Shown piece after piece: positions 1 to 8,196 of a DNA stretch of 64,000 nt. How positions within the stretch are numbered: the stretch's first letter is position 1; the number at the start of each line of letters is the position of its first letter. This DNA is from Rhodococcus sp. RD6.2 (lineage in GTDB: Bacteria > Actinomycetota > Actinomycetes > Mycobacteriales > Mycobacteriaceae). The stretch lies in the NCBI RefSeq assembly GCF_001040705.1, contig NZ_CVQP01000005.1:269884-333883 (forward strand), read 5' to 3'. A program made the translations under genes and the position numbers. The notes beneath the pieces are model-generated. The model did no database searches. It saw only the letters and a program-made list of their open reading frames with translations, and was not told the DNA's origin.

Positions 1-173
1 CGCGGGTGGACCTCGAGTCCGCCGTGGTTCTTCGGCTGGAGCATCCGGATCGCGCCGGCCTCCTTGAGCCGCTTGGCATTGGCGTCGGTCAGGCGCATCA
101 GCTTGTCGCCCTCGACGCCGTCGGCGCGGATCTCGTCCGCGTACTGCTCGATCCGATCCAGTACCTGCCCCAT
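1..173 (-). CDS. HsaA-like flavin-dependent monooxygenase, N-terminal part (cut by window edge)
   Basis: Only the first 57 codons lie in the window; the gene runs off the left edge. The ATG at 173 is preceded by GAGGGAAG. The visible protein is an alpha-helical N-terminus of the acyl-CoA dehydrogenase fold. It ends in the segment MLQPKNHGGLEVHP, which matches the LLQPxxxGGLxxxP segment of HsaA, the oxygenase that hydroxylates 3-HSA in steroid ring degradation. It follows kstD by 66 nt on the same strand, which fits a steroid A/B-ring catabolic operon. Other flavin monooxygenases of this fold share the segment, so the substrate is inferred from context. Confidence 0.7.
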   Translation of the reverse strand, partial: MGQVLDRIEQYADEIRADGVEGDKLMRLTDANAKRLKEAGAIRMLQPKNHGGLEVHP

Positions 174-239
174 GACTTCCCTCGTCTTTCGCTGATGGTC
201 CGGCGGATGACCGCCTGGTGGTTGTGAACGTCCCAGCCG

Positions 240-1931
240 TCAGGCGGACGCGCGTTCGGAGCTCTCGCTCAGTGGGAGCGTATGCGCGGCGGCATGCTTC
301 GCGGCGAGATATCCGAAGACCATCGACGGACCGATCGTCGCCCCGGCGCCCGCGTACTCGTTGCCCATCACCGACGCGGTGGTGTTGCCCGTCGCGTACA
401 GGCCGGAGATGGCGCTGCCGTCGCCGCGGAGCACCCGCGCGTCCTCGTCGGTGACCAACCCACCCTTGGTGCCGAGGTCGCCGGCTTCGCAGCGGATCGC
501 GTAGAACGGTCCCTTCACGATCTCGTCGAGGTTCGGGTTCTTCATCGTCGGGTCGCCGTAGTAGCGGTCGTAGGCACTGTCGCCTCGGCCGAAGTCCTCG
601 TCCTTGCCGCTCCGGGCGAACCCGTTGAACCGTTCGATCGTGGCGGTCAGCTTGTCCGCTGGAACGCCGATCTTCTCGGCCAGCTCAGCGAGGGTGTCCG
701 CCTTGTGGATCACGCCGGAGTCGTAGAAGCCCTGCGGGAACGGCATGTTCGGCAGCACCTGCGCGAACGGGTACCGATTCTTCGCCTTCGTGTCCATCAC
801 GAACCACGCCGGGACGTGCCCGCCTTCGAGCTGGTCGTGCACGAAGTTCACGTACGGCGACGACTCGTTGGTGAACCGTTCGCCGTTCGCGTTGACGATC
901 ACCGACGGCGGGATGCACCGCTCCGACACCAGCGGGATCACCGCGCCCATCGGGTGGAAGACCGACGGCATCCACCACGCGTCGTCCATCAGGTCGACGG
1001 CCGCGCCGAGTTCGAGCCCGACGCGGATGCCGTCACCCTTGTTCTCGCGGGCGCCCGCGCTGATGTTCGCGCGGCCGTGCTCGGGCAGGTACTCATCGCG
1101 CATCTGCTGGTTGTGGTCGAACCCGCCGGTCGCCAGCAGCACGCCGCGACGGGCCCGGATCCGGACCGTGGTGCCCTCGCGTTCGGCGACCACGCCGATC
1201 ACCGTGCCGTCGGGGGCGGTGACCAGTTCGGTCATCGACGTCCGCAGCCACAGCGGAACCCCGGCGTCCTTGAGAACCATCCGCAGGCGGGCGACCAGTG
1301 CGCGTCCACCGGTCGCCATGTGCCTGCGCCGCACCATGTTCGACGCGACCCGCCACGCCGCGACCATCGACGCCCGGCGGCCCGCCCAGGTCCGCTTGAC
1401 CATCGCCAGGTCGTGGTAGTCCTTCGACGTCACCCACAGGCCCAAGGGGCCCTTCATGCTGTTCGGACGCTGGAACTGCTCGTCCTCCTTCAGCTTTCGA
1501 GTGTCGAAGGGAAGGCACTCGATGGTGCGGCCGAGTGCGCTGCCACCGTCTTCCTCCGGGTGGTAGTCGGAGTAGCCCTTCACCCAGTACAGCTTCATGT
1601 GCTTGCTGCGGTCGAGCAGCGTCATCAGCTTCGGTCCGCCGTCGATGTAGGCATCGATCCGGGAGTCGGGGACGGTGCCCGCGGTCAACGTCTTCAGGTA
1701 GCGGCGGATCGCGGCGGGATCGTCACCACCGCCCTTACGGGTCAGGGTGGGAGCGTTGGGAATCCAGATACCGCCACCGGAGATGGCGGTGGACCCGCCG
1801 AACTTCTTACCCTTCTCGATGATCAGGGTGTCGAGTCCGAGGTCGGCGGCCGCGATACCGGCGGACATGCCGCCGCCGCCGCTCCCGACGATGAGGAAAT
1901 CGACCGTGGTGTCCCATTTCTGGTCGGTCAT
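240..1931 (-). CDS. kstD: 3-ketosteroid Delta1-dehydrogenase (KstD family)
   Basis: A 563-residue FAD flavoprotein expected to introduce the C1-C2 double bond in ring A of 3-ketosteroids. The N-terminal dinucleotide-binding segment VGSGGGGMSAGIAAADLG is followed by GGSTAISGGGIWIPN, typical of KstD and its fumarate-reductase-like relatives. Near the C-terminus, GLYATGNT and EYAGAGATIGPSM place Tyr526 and Gly530 four residues apart, the spacing of the catalytic Tyr487/Gly491 in Rhodococcus KstD1. Length fits the family (510-565). The ATG at 1931 overlaps the stop of the upstream hydrolase (TGATG), so translation is probably coupled. A Delta4(5alpha)- or Delta1-specific homologue cannot be separated by eye. 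Confidence 0.85.
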   Translation of the reverse strand: MTDQKWDTTVDFLIVGSGGGGMSAGIAAADLGLDTLIIEKGKKFGGSTAISGGGIWIPNAPTLTRKGGGDDPAAIRRYLKTLTAGTVPDSRIDAYIDGGPKLMTLLDRSKHMKLYWVKGYSDYHPEEDGGSALGRTIECLPFDTRKLKEDEQFQRPNSMKGPLGLWVTSKDYHDLAMVKRTWAGRRASMVAAWRVASNMVRRRHMATGGRALVARLRMVLKDAGVPLWLRTSMTELVTAPDGTVIGVVAEREGTTVRIRARRGVLLATGGFDHNQQMRDEYLPEHGRANISAGARENKGDGIRVGLELGAAVDLMDDAWWMPSVFHPMGAVIPLVSERCIPPSVIVNANGERFTNESSPYVNFVHDQLEGGHVPAWFVMDTKAKNRYPFAQVLPNMPFPQGFYDSGVIHKADTLAELAEKIGVPADKLTATIERFNGFARSGKDEDFGRGDSAYDRYYGDPTMKNPNLDEIVKGPFYAIRCEAGDLGTKGGLVTDEDARVLRGDGSAISGLYATGNTTASVMGNEYAGAGATIGPSMVFGYLAAKHAAAHTLPLSESSERASA

Positions 1932-2800
1932 CAGGCGTCCTTGCGGGTGAGGAAAGCGAGCACCGCGGACGTCCAGGCTTCCTTGGCCTCGATCATCGTC
2001 CAGTGCCCGCAGTTCGGGAAGACGTGCAGTTCGGCGTTCGGGATGTCGCGCATCGGCAGCATCGCCATGTCGACGGGGCTGACGCGGTCGTCGCGACCCC
2101 AGGTGAGCATCGTCGGAGCCTGCACCTTGTGCAGCTGCGCCCAGTACGGGGTCACTCCCGACGCCTTCGCGGCCGCGGTGTTCGCGGCGAACGCCTTGCT
2201 GCTGTACATCCGGGCGGCGATCTCCAGGGTGAGCGGCTCGGTGGCCAGCGCCCAGCGCTCCTCGATCAGCTGCTCGGTGACCACGGCCGGGTCGTAGACC
2301 ATGGAGTGCAGCCACCGGATCAGACCCTCGCGGGTGGGGTTGTCCGTGAACTCCATCAGCAGTTTGATGCCCTCACCGGGTGCGGGCGCGAAGACGTTCC
2401 TGCCGATGCCACCGATGGTGACCAGCTTGTTCACCCGCTGCGGCGCGTTGATGGCGACGTTGGTGGCGACGATGCCACCCATCGAGTTGCCGATCATGTG
2501 CACCGGCTCGTCGATGCCGAGCGCATCGAGGAACGTCCCTACCGAGGCGCCTGCCATCACCATCGGGTGACCGTCGCCGGGGTCGCTGACGCCGAAGCCG
2601 GGGAACTCGAGCACGAGGCACCGGAAGTGCTCGGCGAAGTCCCCGAGGATGCCACGGTAGTTGCGCCACCCGGTGACGCCGGGACCGGAGCCGTGCAGCA
2701 GCAACAGCGGCGGTCCGTCGCCGGCTTCGTGGTATCGCAGTACGCCGAGGTCGGTGGAGACCTCCCGCTTGGTGCCCTCGTAGGTCAGTTCGCTCGTCAT
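1931..2800 (-). CDS. Alpha/beta hydrolase of the meta-cleavage-product hydrolase type (HsaD/BphD-like)
   Basis: A 289-residue alpha/beta hydrolase that in this context should cleave the C-C bond of a ring-opened meta-cleavage product, the HsaD step of steroid degradation. Visible features are the oxyanion segment HGSGPGVTGW (36-45), nucleophile Ser106 in GNSMGG, Asp237 in GRDDRVSP and His266 in CGHW. HGSGPG and the total length near 290 are typical of BphD/HsaD enzymes. It lies 88 nt downstream of the IclR gene and overlaps kstD by one base, so the four minus-strand genes likely form one operon. An esterase role is possible but less likely given the neighbours. Confidence 0.8.
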   Translation of the reverse strand: MTSELTYEGTKREVSTDLGVLRYHEAGDGPPLLLLHGSGPGVTGWRNYRGILGDFAEHFRCLVLEFPGFGVSDPGDGHPMVMAGASVGTFLDALGIDEPVHMIGNSMGGIVATNVAINAPQRVNKLVTIGGIGRNVFAPAPGEGIKLLMEFTDNPTREGLIRWLHSMVYDPAVVTEQLIEERWALATEPLTLEIAARMYSSKAFAANTAAAKASGVTPYWAQLHKVQAPTMLTWGRDDRVSPVDMAMLPMRDIPNAELHVFPNCGHWTMIEAKEAWTSAVLAFLTRKDA

Positions 2801-2888
2801 ACATCGACGCTTTCAGGTCGGGTCGCGCTGCGGGAGAATGGTTCCCGATCAGCGAGATGGTTTCTGGTGGTCCGTCGGTTTTTCGGGG

Positions 2889-3773
2889 TCAGATCCAGCC
2901 GCCGACGCGGCCACCGAGGACACGGGTGCGCGCCTCCGGCGACCAGGTGTCCACGGGAACGGGCGCAGCGGGCCGCACGGGTCGCCGCGCAGCGCCGAGC
3001 TCGGGGTACAGGGTGCGACCGATCTGCTGCGCGGCGTCCACGACGAGCGGTGCGACACGTTCGAGCGGCGCGGTGCGGACGTCGCCGCTGATCGAGAGGG
3101 ACGCCACCGGCCCCTCCGGCCCACGGATCGCCGCTCCGACGCAGGCCACGCCTCGCGACGACTCCTCCCGCTCGAACGCGAGTCCACGGCGTTGCCGGAT
3201 CCGGTTCAGTTCGAGGTGCAGGGTGGCCAGACCGGTGATGGTGTTCGGGGTGGTCCGGACGAGACGTCCACCGCACAGCGCATCGACCTGCTCGGGGTCG
3301 AGCCACGCGAGGAACGCCTTGCCTCCGGCGGTCGTGTGCGCGGGCGTGCGGCCACCCACCCTGGAAGGAATCGTGCTCGCCATCCGCCCGCCGACCTTGT
3401 CGAGGCACACCATCTCGTGGGCGTCGAGCACAGACAGATGCACGACCATGCCGGTCTGCATGTGCAGGTCGTGGAGCAGCGGTGCTGCGGCCTCGCGGAT
3501 CTCGGACTGACCGTTGTCCCCGCCCGCACCGAGCGCGCGCCTGCCGAGCCGGTAGCCGAAGGTGGCGTGCTCGATCCAGTTGAGCTTGACCAGGGAGTCC
3601 AGGATGCGGTGCACGGTCGAGCGCGGCAGTCGGGACCGGCAGGCGACCTCCTCGAGGGTGAGGCGAGCGGCCCGGCCGTCGAAGGCGTCGAGGATCAGTG
3701 TCATCCGCTCGACCATCGAGGGCGGGACCTCGCGGGGGGCCTTGCGGGCGGGGGCGTCGGTGGTGACCGTCAT
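2889..3773 (-). CDS. IclR-family transcriptional regulator
   Basis: A 294-residue regulator. An N-terminal winged helix (about residues 20-85, with LTLEEVACRSRLPRSTVHRILDSL) is followed by an IclR effector domain with HLSVLDAHEMVCLDKV and TTAGGKAFLAWL. An upstream in-frame Met exists at 3830, but the ATG at 3773 has GGAGGAG seven bases before it and is preferred. About 40 C-terminal residues are basic and Pro/Ala-rich and go beyond the core fold. The gene heads the minus-strand steroid operon and is divergent from the luciferase-like gene, so it probably controls both directions in response to a steroid-derived acid or CoA ester. The effector is unknown. Confidence 0.85.
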   Translation of the reverse strand: MTVTTDAPARKAPREVPPSMVERMTLILDAFDGRAARLTLEEVACRSRLPRSTVHRILDSLVKLNWIEHATFGYRLGRRALGAGGDNGQSEIREAAAPLLHDLHMQTGMVVHLSVLDAHEMVCLDKVGGRMASTIPSRVGGRTPAHTTAGGKAFLAWLDPEQVDALCGGRLVRTTPNTITGLATLHLELNRIRQRRGLAFEREESSRGVACVGAAIRGPEGPVASLSISGDVRTAPLERVAPLVVDAAQQIGRTLYPELGAARRPVRPAAPVPVDTWSPEARTRVLGGRVGGWI

Positions 3774-3987
3774 GACGACTCCTCCAGGGGTCCGGCGGAT
3801 CGAGGCTCGACTCCGCAAAACTGAAATCAATTCTGATACCGTACCTCATGAAAAGTGATCCAGGCCACCCCCCTGTGCACATTGGCGGTCCCGATCACCG
3901 GAAGACTTCCGCTCCGACCCCCTCGGGTGCGATACAAACGCCAGTCGGGCCGGAGAACGGTCCACCCAACGACGAAGGACCGCGGCC
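3774..3987. promoter_or_regulatory. Divergent promoter region between the IclR gene and the luciferase-like gene
   Basis: The 214-nt gap between two outward-facing genes must hold both promoters. Its only AT-rich stretch is about 3818-3850, with the imperfect dyad GAAATCAATTC at 3824-3834, a possible IclR operator. No clear -10/-35 pair can be assigned with confidence. Confidence 0.4.
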
Positions 3988-4857
3988 ATGCGAATCGGGA
4001 TCGTCACCCCCGTACTCATCCAGCACCCCGGAACCCGAGCCGACTGGGAGACCGGCGCAGGCATCGACGACGTCGCCGCGATCGCCGTCGCAGCCGACCG
4101 CCTCGGCTTCCACCACGTCACATGCAGCGAACACGTCGCCGTTCCCACCGACGTCGCCGCCGAGCGCGGCGGCACGTACTGGGATCCGCTGTCCACCTTC
4201 GGTTACCTCGCCGCCCGCACCACCCGGATTCGGCTCGTCACCCAGGTCCTCGTCCTCGGCTACCACCACCCCCTCGAGATCGCGAAGCGCTACGGCACCC
4301 TCGACCGGATCAGCGGCGGACGCGTCACCCTCGGCCTCGGCGTCGGCAGCCTGCGCGAGGAGTTCGACCTGATCGGAGCGGAATTCGAGGGTCGAGGCGC
4401 CCGCGCCGACGACGCGCTGCGCGCCCTGCGCGCAGGACTCGGCAGGTCCACCCCCGAGTACCACGGCGAGTTCTACGACTTCACCGACATGGTGGTCGAG
4501 CCGCACGCCGTCCAGGACCGCGTCCCGCTGTGGATCGGCGGACGAACTCGTCGCTCGCTGCGGCGGGCGGTCGAACTTGGCGACGGCTGGGTGCCGTTCG
4601 GCCTGCGCCTCGACGACCTCAGGGCGATGCTCGCGGCGACGCCGCCGCCTGCGGGAATGGACGTCGTGCTGGCCGCCGGGCGCCCCCTCGACCCGCTCGG
4701 CTCCCCCGACGCCGCGGCCCGCGCGCTGACGTGCCTGCGTGACGCGGGCGCCACGATCGCAGGCGTCACCCTCGACGCGTCCGGCGTCGACCACTACGTC
4801 GACCAGCTGGCGACGCTGGTCGAGCTGGCTCACCCCCTCGGCATCGAATTCGACTGA
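3988..4857 (+). CDS. Luciferase-like (F420-dependent type) oxidoreductase
   Basis: A 289-residue TIM-barrel protein of the bacterial luciferase / F420-dependent LLM class. Visible hallmarks are an N-terminal MRIGIVTPV strand, SEHVAVP, RIRLVTQVLVLGYHHPLEIAKRYGTLD, the signature SGGRVTLGLGVGSLREEF and PLWIGG. Proteins of this kind with similar length occur in actinobacterial steroid and hydrocarbon clusters and use F420H2 or FMNH2; the cofactor cannot be decided here. The ATG at 3988 has GAAGGACC upstream. It is the first gene of the plus-strand unit opposite the IclR gene and is followed at 38 nt by a SnoaL-like gene. The substrate is probably a steroid or side-chain intermediate (inference). 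Confidence 0.8.
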   Translation: MRIGIVTPVLIQHPGTRADWETGAGIDDVAAIAVAADRLGFHHVTCSEHVAVPTDVAAERGGTYWDPLSTFGYLAARTTRIRLVTQVLVLGYHHPLEIAKRYGTLDRISGGRVTLGLGVGSLREEFDLIGAEFEGRGARADDALRALRAGLGRSTPEYHGEFYDFTDMVVEPHAVQDRVPLWIGGRTRRSLRRAVELGDGWVPFGLRLDDLRAMLAATPPPAGMDVVLAAGRPLDPLGSPDAAARALTCLRDAGATIAGVTLDASGVDHYVDQLATLVELAHPLGIEFD

Positions 4858-4895
4858 TCGACCGCAGAACCGATCGACAACGGAGAGGACTCCAT

Positions 4896-5378
4896 ATGAC
4901 CGACACCGCCGAGCTCGTCGCACGGCTCGCCGACCGCGTCCAGCTGCTCGAGGACAAGCTGGCGATCATGAACCTCATCAGCTCCTACGGCCCGGCCGTC
5001 GACAGCGGCCAGGCGGACAAGGTCTCCGGTCTGTGGACCGAGGACGGCCTGTACGACGTCGACACCGGCGCCATGCACGGCCGCGGCGAGATCGAGGCCA
5101 TGGTCCACTCCCGCAACCACCAGTCCTACATCCATGGCGGCAGCGGCCATCTGCTCTACCCGCCGCACATCAAGCTGGAGGGCGACACCGCGGTCGCGAC
5201 CTGCCATTCGCAGCTGGTGCTGCGCGACACCGAGACCGGTGTGTACGGGGTTGCACGGATCACCGCGAACCGATGGGAGCTCTCCCGCATCGACGGCGAG
5301 TGGAAGGTCACCCGGCGGGTGGGCCGGGTGCTCAACGGTGGTGACGAGGGCCGCGGCATCCTCTCCTCCGGCGTCTGA
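4896..5378 (+). CDS. SnoaL-like / NTF2-fold protein
   Basis: A 160-residue single-domain protein with the alpha+beta cone layout of the NTF2/SnoaL superfamily. A helical start (LEDKLAIMNLISSYGPAVDSGQADKVSGLW) leads into the typical WTEDGLYDV and MHGRGEIEAMV segments and then beta strands ending in GEWKVTRRVGRVLNGG. Family members include steroid Delta-isomerases, dehydratases and small ring hydrolases, often beside catabolic oxidoreductases. The start at 4896 has GGAGAGGA upstream. It is probably co-transcribed with the preceding oxidoreductase and ends before a strong inverted repeat. The precise activity cannot be read from sequence. Confidence 0.75.
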   Translation: MTDTAELVARLADRVQLLEDKLAIMNLISSYGPAVDSGQADKVSGLWTEDGLYDVDTGAMHGRGEIEAMVHSRNHQSYIHGGSGHLLYPPHIKLEGDTAVATCHSQLVLRDTETGVYGVARITANRWELSRIDGEWKVTRRVGRVLNGGDEGRGILSSGV

Positions 5379-5395
5379 CCTCGTCCCCCTGTCCG

Positions 5396-5444
5396 GCCGA
5401 AGGTCACCCTCATGCGCATCACGCGCACGAAGGTGACCTTCGGC
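5396..5444. terminator. Long hairpin between convergent genes
   Basis: A 13-bp perfect stem (GCCGAAGGTCACC, 5396-5408, with its complement at 5432-5444) encloses a 23-nt loop. It sits between the converging stops at 5378 and 5461. There is no U-tract, so a bidirectional terminator without a U-run or a dispersed palindrome are both possible. Confidence 0.6.
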
Positions 5445-5460
5445 TTTCCGGGGCAGAGGA

Positions 5461-7062
5461 TCAGAGGCCGGTGGCCTGTTCCTGCAGGGTCGCCTTCGCC
5501 CAGCGGTAGTCGGCCTTGCCCGCGGGCGACCGGACGATCGCGTCCACCACGACCATCGTGCGCGGCGCCTTGTAGCGCGCGACCTGGGTGGTGACGTGCT
5601 CGATCAGCGCGTCGAGATCGGGCACGTCGTGGCCGTCACGGGGCTGCACGACCGCTCCGACACGCTGCCCGTAGCGCTCGTCGTCCACGCCGGCGACCAG
5701 CGCGTCCAGGACCGCGGGATGGCTCTTGATCGCCATCTCCACCTCCTCGGGAAAGACCTTCTCGCCGCCGGTGTTGATGCACATCGACCCGCGACCGAGC
5801 AGCACGATGCTGCCGTCCGCCTCCATGCGGCCCATGTCGCCGAGGATCGACATCCGCTCGCCGTCGACGACGGGGAACGTGGCGGCGGTCTTCTCTGGGT
5901 CGCCCCAGTATCCGAGCGGCACGTGGCCGGACCGGGCGATGTAGCCGACCTCGTCCGAGCCCGGCTCGATCGGCCGCATCCGCTCGTCGACGACCCGGAC
6001 GGTGGGCTTGGCGGCGATCCGCATCAGCCCGTCGGCACCGATCTCGAGGTTGCCGTCGACGCCGGATTCGGACGCCCCGAAGCCGTCACGGACCGTCAGC
6101 TGCGGCAGGTACGCGACGAGTTGGTCGCGCACCGACTTGGAGAACAGCGCACCGCCGGACCCGACCACCATCAGCGAGCTCAGGTCGTACTCGGAGCCGT
6201 GTTCGGCGATCGCGTCGGCGAGGGGCCGGGCCATGGCATCACCGACGACGGTCAACGTCATCACGCGCTCGCGCTCGACCAGCGCCAGCGCCTCACGCGC
6301 GTCGAACTTCGGCATCAGAACGTGGGTGGCCCCCACGCAGAACGCGGTGAACAGGGAGTACAGGGCTGCGCCGTGGATCAGCGGCGCGGTCAGCATCCAC
6401 GTCATCTCCGGGATGTGCGGGACCGCGGCGGCCACCGCCTCCGGGCCGCTGTACGGCTCGCCGAACGGGTTGCCGCCGGTGAGCGCGGCGTGGAAGAAGT
6501 CCTCGTGCCGCCAGATCACCCCCTTGGGCATCCCGGTGGTGCCGCCGGTGTAGATGATGAACAGGTCGTCGTTGCTGCGCTGCGGGAAGTCGCGGTCGGC
6601 GGACTGCGCGGCGACGGCCTCGTGGAAGTCGACGGCGGTGACGGTGCCCCAGTCGACGTCCGCGGCGGCGCCGATCGTGACGACGTGCCGGACGGTCGGG
6701 GTGTTCGGCAGCACCGCCGCGGTGATGGCCGCGAACTCGCCGTCGGCAACCACCGCGACGAGTTCCGCATTGCCGAACAGGTAGGTCAGTTCGGCGTCGA
6801 CGTAGCGGTAGTTGATGTTCACCGGCACGGCCCGGATCTTCAGGCATGCGAGCAGCGCTTCGACGAACTCGGTGCTGTTCCGCATGTACATGCCGACGTG
6901 GTCACCGGGTCCGACACCCGCGCCGATCAGGTGGTGGGCGAGCCGGTTGGCAGCCGCGTCGAGCTCGGCGTAGGTGCGGCGGACATCCCCGCACACGATG
7001 GCGGCGCGATCCGGGACGGCGTCCGCGGCGGCTTCGAACAGATCTGCAAGGTTCAGCGACAT
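5461..7062 (-). CDS. FadD19-like sterol side-chain acyl-CoA ligase
   Basis: A 533-residue acyl-adenylate-forming enzyme expected to activate a steroid side-chain carboxylate as a CoA thioester. The AMP-binding motif YTGGTTGMPKG, the following WRHED, GDAMARPL, YDLSSL and the C-terminal RSPAGKADYRWAK are all segments I recall from Mycobacterium FadD19/FadD17, so the match is to that subfamily and not generic FadD. The ATG at 7062 with AAGGAC seven bases upstream is preferred over an upstream in-frame start at 7110. The gene is divergent from two SDR genes and convergent with the luciferase-like operon, so the steroid neighbourhood contains three transcription units. Whether the acid is C24, C22 or a bile acid is not visible. 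Confidence 0.82.
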   Translation of the reverse strand: MSLNLADLFEAAADAVPDRAAIVCGDVRRTYAELDAAANRLAHHLIGAGVGPGDHVGMYMRNSTEFVEALLACLKIRAVPVNINYRYVDAELTYLFGNAELVAVVADGEFAAITAAVLPNTPTVRHVVTIGAAADVDWGTVTAVDFHEAVAAQSADRDFPQRSNDDLFIIYTGGTTGMPKGVIWRHEDFFHAALTGGNPFGEPYSGPEAVAAAVPHIPEMTWMLTAPLIHGAALYSLFTAFCVGATHVLMPKFDAREALALVERERVMTLTVVGDAMARPLADAIAEHGSEYDLSSLMVVGSGGALFSKSVRDQLVAYLPQLTVRDGFGASESGVDGNLEIGADGLMRIAAKPTVRVVDERMRPIEPGSDEVGYIARSGHVPLGYWGDPEKTAATFPVVDGERMSILGDMGRMEADGSIVLLGRGSMCINTGGEKVFPEEVEMAIKSHPAVLDALVAGVDDERYGQRVGAVVQPRDGHDVPDLDALIEHVTTQVARYKAPRTMVVVDAIVRSPAGKADYRWAKATLQEQATGL

Positions 7063-7121
7063 CCAGAGTCCTTCTGACGCGGGTGTGATCGGCGTAGCAG
7101 AAGGTGCCATGAGTCACAGGC

Positions 7122-7137
7122 AGTGGCGTGGGTCACT
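7122..7137. promoter_or_regulatory. CRP/GlxR-like site
   Basis: AGTGGCGTGGGTCACT fits the pattern WGTGRYSTGGSTCACW also seen at 12955, 37062 and (minus strand) 59376, all in intergenic regions. It lies between fadD19-like and the SDR genes. It departs from the TGTGA-N6-TCACA consensus in the left half. Confidence 0.35.
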
Positions 7138-7186
7138 CCCGACCACCGGGACCGTCGCCGCAGTGGGACACACCCTTGCGGCGAAC

Positions 7187-7200
7187 TAGAATGAATACTA
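7187..7200. promoter_or_regulatory. AT-rich imperfect palindrome upstream of the SDR operon
   Basis: TAGAATGAATACTA has the symmetric pattern TAGnATnnATnCTA and is centred about 64 bp before the SDR start at 7258. It is a plausible regulator operator or contains a TAGAAT -10 element. Confidence 0.35.
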
Positions 7201-7257
7201 ATTTTCGGATCATGGGGCCGTGGACGAACCGCGGCAACCGAACACGGGAGAGACCTC

Positions 7258-8178
7258 ATGGGTGAATCTGTCAGCTTGGCGGGCAAGGCCGCCGTCGTCA
7301 CCGGCGCCGGAGCGGGTCTCGGCCGCGCCGAGGCACTCGCGCTCGCCGCCGCGGGTGCCGCGATCGTCGTCAACGACATGGGCCAGGCCGCACACGACGT
7401 CGCGGAAGAGATCGTCGCGGCCGGCGGCCAGGCCGTCGGAGTCACCGGCGACGTCTCCGACTGGTCGCTCGGCGGCCGCCTCGTCGAGGAGTCCCTGAAG
7501 AACTTCGGCACCTTCGACATCCTCGTCAACAACGCGGGCATCCTCCGCGACAAGATGGTCTTCAACCTCACCGAATCGGACTGGGACGACGTCATCCGCG
7601 TCCACCTCAAGGGCCACGCCGCGACCTCCCACGCCGCCGCCGTGCACTGGCGGAATGCGAGCAAGGCGGCGGGCGCACCCGTCTACGGCCGCGTGATCAA
7701 CACGTCCTCCGAGGCCTTCCTGTTCGGTTCGGCCGGACAGCCCAACTACTCGGCGGCGAAGGCGGGCATCACCGCGCTGACGCTGTCCACCTCGCAGGGC
7801 CTGGCCCGCTACGGCGTCACCGCCAACGCGATCTGCCCCCGTGCCCGGACCGCGATGACCGCGGAGGCATTCGGTGAGGCCGCGCCTGCCGACGGACTCG
7901 ACCCGCTCGCACCCGAACGCGTCGGCACCCTCGTCAGCTACCTCGCCTCCCCCGCGTCGCGCGAGATCACCGGGCAGGTGTTCGTGGTCTACGGGAAGAT
8001 GGTCGCACTGATGGCACCGCCGAAGGTCGAGAACCGCTTCGACGCAACCGGTTCCGCGTTCACCGTCGACGAGCTCGACCAGCAGCTGTCGTCGTACTTC
8101 ACCGGTCGCGGGCAGTACGAGACGTACTCCGCCTACAGCGTCGCCGAGTTGGAGAAGGCCGCACTCGCGGTCGACTGA
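7258..8178 (+). CDS. SDR of the Hsd4A / 3-hydroxyacyl-CoA dehydrogenase type
   Basis: A 306-residue short-chain dehydrogenase. The cofactor loop TGAGAGLGRAEALALA, acidic VVND, NNAGILRDKMVFNLTESDWDDVIRVHLKGHA, catalytic Ser in INTSSEA and YSAAK are visible. The NNAGILRDK...DWDxVxxVHLKGHA block is characteristic of the dehydrogenase part of multifunctional enzyme 2 and of mycobacterial Hsd4A, which oxidises steroid side-chain 3-hydroxyacyl-CoA and 17beta-hydroxyl groups. About 50 residues follow the usual SDR end (after VYGKMVALM), as in that subgroup. The start has GGGAGAG upstream. It precedes a second SDR by 18 nt and opposes the FadD19-like gene, so a beta-oxidation role is likely. Confidence 0.78.
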   Translation: MGESVSLAGKAAVVTGAGAGLGRAEALALAAAGAAIVVNDMGQAAHDVAEEIVAAGGQAVGVTGDVSDWSLGGRLVEESLKNFGTFDILVNNAGILRDKMVFNLTESDWDDVIRVHLKGHAATSHAAAVHWRNASKAAGAPVYGRVINTSSEAFLFGSAGQPNYSAAKAGITALTLSTSQGLARYGVTANAICPRARTAMTAEAFGEAAPADGLDPLAPERVGTLVSYLASPASREITGQVFVVYGKMVALMAPPKVENRFDATGSAFTVDELDQQLSSYFTGRGQYETYSAYSVAELEKAALAVD

Positions 8179-8196
8179 CACGAAGGAGAACGTGAC

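Noticed and set aside
282-2297. A 671-codon plus-strand open frame
   Set aside because: Antisense to kstD and the hydrolase; composition is typical of shadow frames.
3824-3834. IclR operator candidate GAAATCAATTC
   Set aside because: The dyad is short and imperfect, so it is noted as part of the promoter region and not called as an operator.
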